The position numbers and the translations under genes are program-made. From assembly GCA_032718475.1 (NCBI GenBank), contig JAUCBJ010005018.1, positions 1-64,000 on the forward strand: a stretch of 64,000 bases of DNA, written 5' to 3'. Under the pieces are notes generated by a model. That model worked only from the letters and a program-made list of their open reading frames with translations, did not search any database and had not been told where the DNA came from. Below, piece after piece: positions 61,001-64,000 of this stretch. Source of the DNA: Nemertoderma westbladi (Eukaryota > Xenacoelomorpha > Nemertodermatida > Nemertodermatidae). The first letter of the stretch is position 1. Every line of letters begins with the position of its first letter.

Positions 61001-63751
61001 GATAAGCGGTTATGCTATAATTGCCTCAGACCAGGACACCAACGGCGAACCTGTTACTCCGACATAAAGTGTGCAAAGTGTAGCGCGAAACATCACATCT
61101 TATTACACAGTGAGTTCGACCGAGACAACCCGAGCCAGGTAAGTGAGCCCGAACTACATGTCCAATTCAGTGATGTAAACGACACTGATCAAGAATCTGA
61201 GATGGAAGGATTCTATACTGACGAATTCTCCGACGCCAACGAATCCTGTTATCTAATCAATACCGCAGTGTATCGAGCACTTACTTATGAAAAGGACACC
61301 AACAATGAGTTTCCCCTAACTACTTTTGCCAGACCACCATCTTGGAAAGCTCCAACTTCCAACGTAGGAATCAGAGAATTTCCTGTAGTGCAGGTAAGAG
61401 TTCACGGCCCTAACAAAAGTTACATAGTGAACGCACTCCTTGACTCCGGCAGCACAGGAACATTCATCGATCAAGAACTAGCCGAAGATATCTTTGCTGG
61501 ACAACCCAAATTCCGGACTAAATTGAATATGTCAGAAATTATGCAGGTTTGGAAATCTACCCTAACGGCAGATTACTATGTAGGTGTGTTGTCCACCCCC
61601 CAGGATAAATTAGGAGCACAAGGTATAAGGTCGGTAAAAATGGTGGCTATAAAGAACTTCGCTACTACTCAAGCAGACCTTTATAATTGGGACGAGGATG
61701 AGAGCATCCAACATCTTGAGATACCTCGATTCCAGACAGATTATCCTGGAGTGCAAATCCTCATCGGCCAGAACGCGCATGAGGCGCTCGAGACATTGGA
61801 GAAACGGCCTGCTCAACCACAGCCACTGCAAACCTATGCGGTAAGAACTAGAGTAGGTTGGTACTTTACTGGCCCTTCCCGCAGGACTCTCGAAGAGAGA
61901 ATGCCACAAGAACAAATATACCAAGTAAACGATTGGGAAGTGGAGAGCAGTGAGGTGGACGAACTAACTGAGGGAACACCATACTCCTCAGATAATGACG
62001 ACATCTACCAACTCTTCGATGAAGAGAACACAATCGACCTACTTACAGAAAACCAAACTTGGAAAAATCAGGTGAACCTATGTCAACTGATTCGCCCATC
62101 GGAACCCATTGCTTACAATGACGAACTAAACGATGAGATAGAGCGCTACAACGCTAAAACTCGGGACGAACTAGCCGTACGATTCTTTACTCAAGAACTG
62201 GTAGAGCCCAATTCATACGATAAGGCTCTATCGATAGAAGAAGAAAGAGCCAAGCAAATCCAGGAAACAACTACACGTTTTTTAAAGGACCAAGGTAGAT
62301 ATGAAATCGGCCTACCATTTCGAAAACGAGAACCTATATTTATAAATAACAGACCCTTGGCAGAGAAAAGAATCGCTCAATTACATCGACGCCTTACAGC
62401 TAATGCTTCAGCTAAAGAAATGTACCAAACTCAGCTGAAGAAATTTATAACAAAGGGATACGCGGAGCGAGTACCGGAAGGAACACCAGTGACTGAGAGA
62501 ACGTATTACTTAACACATCATTACGTTCCCAAACCCGGTAAACCCCACGAAGTACGAGTCGTATTCGATGGCTCCGCTCTATATATGGGCCAATCCCTCA
62601 ATTCCGAGTTGTTACCAGGACCCAACTTACTCCAATCTTTGTTGGGAATACTTTTAAGATTAAGACAATATTCCATCGCGTTCGCCTCCGATATAGAAGG
62701 AATGTTCTTACAAGTCAAGGCGCTGGATAGAGATAGAGACAGCCTGAGATTTCTGTGGTGGCCTGAAGGAGACCTCAATCAGAAACCGGTAGAGTACTGG
62801 ATGACCATCCAGGCTTTTGGGATCATATCTAGTCCTTCCAACGCCTGCTCCGTGGTGCGAACCACTGCGAATGACAACCGAGACGCCTTCTCAAAAGAGG
62901 TGATAGACAACATCAAACGGAATATATACATGGACGACAATTTAAGGTCCCTTCCATCAGTAGAAGAAGCCATAGATGTCGCGAAAGGAACGGTAGAGTG
63001 TTTGAAAAGAGGTGGATTTCGACTGACGAAATTCACTAGCAACTCCCGTGAGTTTCTGGAAGCCATACCGGTAGAAGACCGAGGAACGAAAGACCTAGAC
63101 TTAATAAAGGACGATCTTCCTGAAACCAAGACGCTTGGCTTGAAGTGGGACACTGAAAGAGACATCCTGTTTTTTCAGTTAAAACAGCGAGATAATCCAG
63201 TTCGGACCAAACGGATTTGTTTAAGTATCCTGAGCACTTATTTCGACCCATTGGGATTTATAAGCCCAGTTATATTGATTGCTCGGAGTTTAGTACAACA
63301 AATGTGGCTTGAAAACCACTCATGGGACGATCCGCTTAAGGGAGAATTGTTAAAGAAATGGATGAAAAGGGAAGATTCTCTACCCGCCATCGAGAACTTT
63401 ATAATTTCCCGTGCATATTTTGGCCATGTTCTTCCTACGTATTCCTATCAACTCCATGTGTTTGGAGACGCCAGCGACATGGGAATAGGTATAGTAGCAT
63501 ATCTGCGAGTCGAAACCCCGGATGGAATCAAAGTCGCCTTGGTTACCTCTAAGGCATTGATTAACAACAAGTTAAAGGTTCCTCGAGCGGAGTTAAAGGC
63601 GGCTTTATACGCTACAGCCATCGGCCGGAACGTAACGGAACAAATCGACTATCCACTGGAGAAAACGGTTTATTGGACCGACGCTTTACTCGTGTTGGAG
63701 TATCTAACCAATGAAGTCTGTCAGTTCAGCGTTTTGTTACTAACAGGGTAG
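58070..63751 (+). CDS. BEL/Pao Gag-Pol polyprotein (partial)
   Basis: 1893 residues from ATG 58070. Order: Gag-like region; Ala/Glu/Lys-rich coiled coil (about 264-354); DUF1759 Gag domain (about 667-810, FNGDEMKW then EKLKFLIKCLEG); zinc-binding region C949-C952-H956-C961, CCHC knuckle C982-C985-H990-C995 and C1001/C1004; aspartic protease LLDSGSTGTF (catalytic D1125); reverse transcriptase with SDIEG (D1541) and YMDD (1620-1623); a Pao peptidase A17-type region; RNase H with FGDAS (D1800), AEL (E1841) and WTDA (D1871). The products would package and reverse-transcribe element RNA in the cytoplasm. The frame ends early at 63749-63751; homologous RNase H sequence continues in the -1 frame, so this stop is a lesion. 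The true start is probably 57758, upstream of another stop. Confidence 0.92.
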   Translation: MQMAATAYSDPLLTLPAAVLTTILIAVEEHQADWARSMSATQDNYAGYAREELMSVVESQWNFPGPGLPLDLSEATWEDIHRMGVAKDTMDPAVWKRSAAGYVQGFFGSLERLEEQLFRQPQGPQEQEELLYQVRERTLRIRLILSAFEETSKRRQDMSLQVAVKTWFQRVGLKVQEMDQWKSQLSERLTYEEPTDATLSQVEGEETAERPRTRDAIDIYLSDYQRFLGDEQLRRRLSGLSPNSEGTQRVLDSIDAEMLAANQAKFDEKLRLARVQEEEVKKRRIEEQKAAAMTEAEVERKAAAAEAEAERKAAAAERKAAKAVAEAERRASEETTQLELENLQETQDNINKQLTASHMQMMRRSTPKRQGYTSSEESETTDPEGGGNRSRLSRRRKTSYRHKLPDLPPAVRRQLASTDLSRIEPTDQIIKVKKLPTIVDEPEIIRPVVPKVTPVLETPVLPELNSKFPLHSTTLPVPGRTVHENIPVPEAEREIKDLSPVVPRQPATMLATPASAVEWVEEGRRGMNLLLGQMQETVHQLKGTVREGRAELQEVQQSIALERDKLVNIQKGIPIPPVKLCQPVRSEVLHAQGVEPTRIYTASEVETPIANPIKGDYRPVVNDIPYRPDNDPRNLYTDNSILNNTMAQESFTRQMARTEARQAVKVGEIVKFNGDEMKWLPFNEYYKDSIQNSVLSNGEKLKFLIKCLEGPPKLMALKFIGHPEGLRQVWDTLNIRYGNKDNIAKYLYAKLVAPQNFLSSGIIEFSDEIQEICRQLDWLGKSHEYQSSMVIGAVVSTLPKGGVCTRWDKKVLYMNEQQRRSPTMADLMSFLDGEVKLQLIKQSREKTSENKVSEKPASRRRVTPVCYTDDGESQASQEEDSGKDTDRSYYVSKTPKDVSKYKSRTNDRREQVAKTPPQSPNRMHVRKPEQRTRVHQVTQGKVSNIKPNCALCDGTHRLSACAEFLKKSLVDRRAVVWDKRLCYNCLRPGHQRRTCYSDIKCAKCSAKHHILLHSEFDRDNPSQVSEPELHVQFSDVNDTDQESEMEGFYTDEFSDANESCYLINTAVYRALTYEKDTNNEFPLTTFARPPSWKAPTSNVGIREFPVVQVRVHGPNKSYIVNALLDSGSTGTFIDQELAEDIFAGQPKFRTKLNMSEIMQVWKSTLTADYYVGVLSTPQDKLGAQGIRSVKMVAIKNFATTQADLYNWDEDESIQHLEIPRFQTDYPGVQILIGQNAHEALETLEKRPAQPQPLQTYAVRTRVGWYFTGPSRRTLEERMPQEQIYQVNDWEVESSEVDELTEGTPYSSDNDDIYQLFDEENTIDLLTENQTWKNQVNLCQLIRPSEPIAYNDELNDEIERYNAKTRDELAVRFFTQELVEPNSYDKALSIEEERAKQIQETTTRFLKDQGRYEIGLPFRKREPIFINNRPLAEKRIAQLHRRLTANASAKEMYQTQLKKFITKGYAERVPEGTPVTERTYYLTHHYVPKPGKPHEVRVVFDGSALYMGQSLNSELLPGPNLLQSLLGILLRLRQYSIAFASDIEGMFLQVKALDRDRDSLRFLWWPEGDLNQKPVEYWMTIQAFGIISSPSNACSVVRTTANDNRDAFSKEVIDNIKRNIYMDDNLRSLPSVEEAIDVAKGTVECLKRGGFRLTKFTSNSREFLEAIPVEDRGTKDLDLIKDDLPETKTLGLKWDTERDILFFQLKQRDNPVRTKRICLSILSTYFDPLGFISPVILIARSLVQQMWLENHSWDDPLKGELLKKWMKREDSLPAIENFIISRAYFGHVLPTYSYQLHVFGDASDMGIGIVAYLRVETPDGIKVALVTSKALINNKLKVPRAELKAALYATAIGRNVTEQIDYPLEKTVYWTDALLVLEYLTNEVCQFSVLLLTG

Positions 63752-64000
63752 CTATTATTCTTAGTCGCACAAAGATAGATCAATGGAGACATTGCCCTGG
63801 TACGATTAATCCAGCCGATATCGCCTCCAGGGGAGCAACTCCACAGGAACTGATAGATACTCCAGATTGGTTGGGTGGACCCGACTTCCTGAGCAAGGAA
63901 GAGGATGAATGGCCCCCTCACCTTACTACGGCGGAGATTAGACAAGCAAAGGGAGCGGAGACAGTCAAACCTAAAACCCGGGCGAGTAAATCGAAGTTAT
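63733..64000 (+). pseudogene. Out-of-frame continuation of BEL Pol (RNase H end)
   Basis: From about 63733 the -1 frame stays open to the window edge and carries conserved BEL features: IDQWRHCPG, NPADIASRG and WLGGPDFL. These follow RNase H and precede integrase. The switch falls at a short T-run (63732-63735), consistent with loss of one base. The local sequence does not form a canonical -1 slippery heptamer, so programmed frameshifting is unlikely. An assembly error is possible. Confidence 0.8.

Larger units (their letters stand above)
57758..64000 (+). mobile_element. BEL/Pao LTR retrotransposon (right end outside window)
   Basis: Gag, protease, reverse transcriptase and RNase H are seen in the BEL/Pao order on one strand. 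Integrase, the C-terminal region and the 3' LTR are expected beyond 64000. The element belongs to an animal-specific LTR lineage that copies itself through RNA. The long frame with few lesions suggests a fairly recent insertion. The 5' LTR probably lies within 54.6-57.7 kb but is unproven. Confidence 0.93.

Noticed and set aside
63725-63751. Programmed -1 ribosomal frameshift in BEL Pol
   Set aside because: No canonical X-XXY-YYZ slippery heptamer or clear downstream structure is seen, and the position within RNase H is not a usual programmed site; a one-base loss in a T-run is simpler.

Overview
The window reads as genomic DNA from a metazoan, most likely a marine invertebrate; I lean towards a deuterostome, but the sequence alone does not fix the species. 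The evidence is an intron-split seven-transmembrane receptor, decayed LINE fragments, a tRNA-derived SINE, a BEL/Pao retrotransposon (a lineage confined to animals), and very long minisatellites in AT-rich DNA. There is no sign of bacterial operons, ribosome binding sites or CRISPR.

Layout. 1-7463: AT-rich DNA without a host gene, holding remnants of three different LINE families (about 1955-2660, 3081-3475, 5793-6110). 7464-8018 and 48086-48895: two coding exons that together give a complete 454-residue rhodopsin-like GPCR. The single phase-0 intron between them (8019-48085, about 40 kb) falls in intracellular loop 2. That intron holds a tRNA-SINE on the minus strand, several dispersed and tandem duplications, 107 perfect CCCAC pentamers, a 24-bp minisatellite (about 2.2 kb), a 19-kb megasatellite of 35-bp and 47-bp units (22224-41239), a 38-bp minisatellite (2 kb), and a minus-strand LINE remnant with recognisable reverse transcriptase motifs. 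The four arrays make up roughly 59% of the intron.

Downstream of the receptor lie a 1.6-kb inverted-repeat element bounded by TTAA (piggyBac-like, non-autonomous; 49514-51081), a 45-bp minisatellite (52071-54327), and a BEL/Pao LTR retrotransposon running off the right edge. Its leader region (about 55.6-57.7 kb) carries three separate sets of tandem duplications. Its gag-pol frame is nearly intact but has one in-frame stop near the N-terminus (57947-57949) and one -1 frame disruption in RNase H (near 63734).

Only two protein-coding units are convincing: the receptor and the retrotransposon polyprotein. The many long reading frames inside the arrays result from repeat units whose frames happen to lack stops. 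The most unusual structure is the 19-kb two-length satellite inside the receptor intron, with its 281-bp higher-order period.
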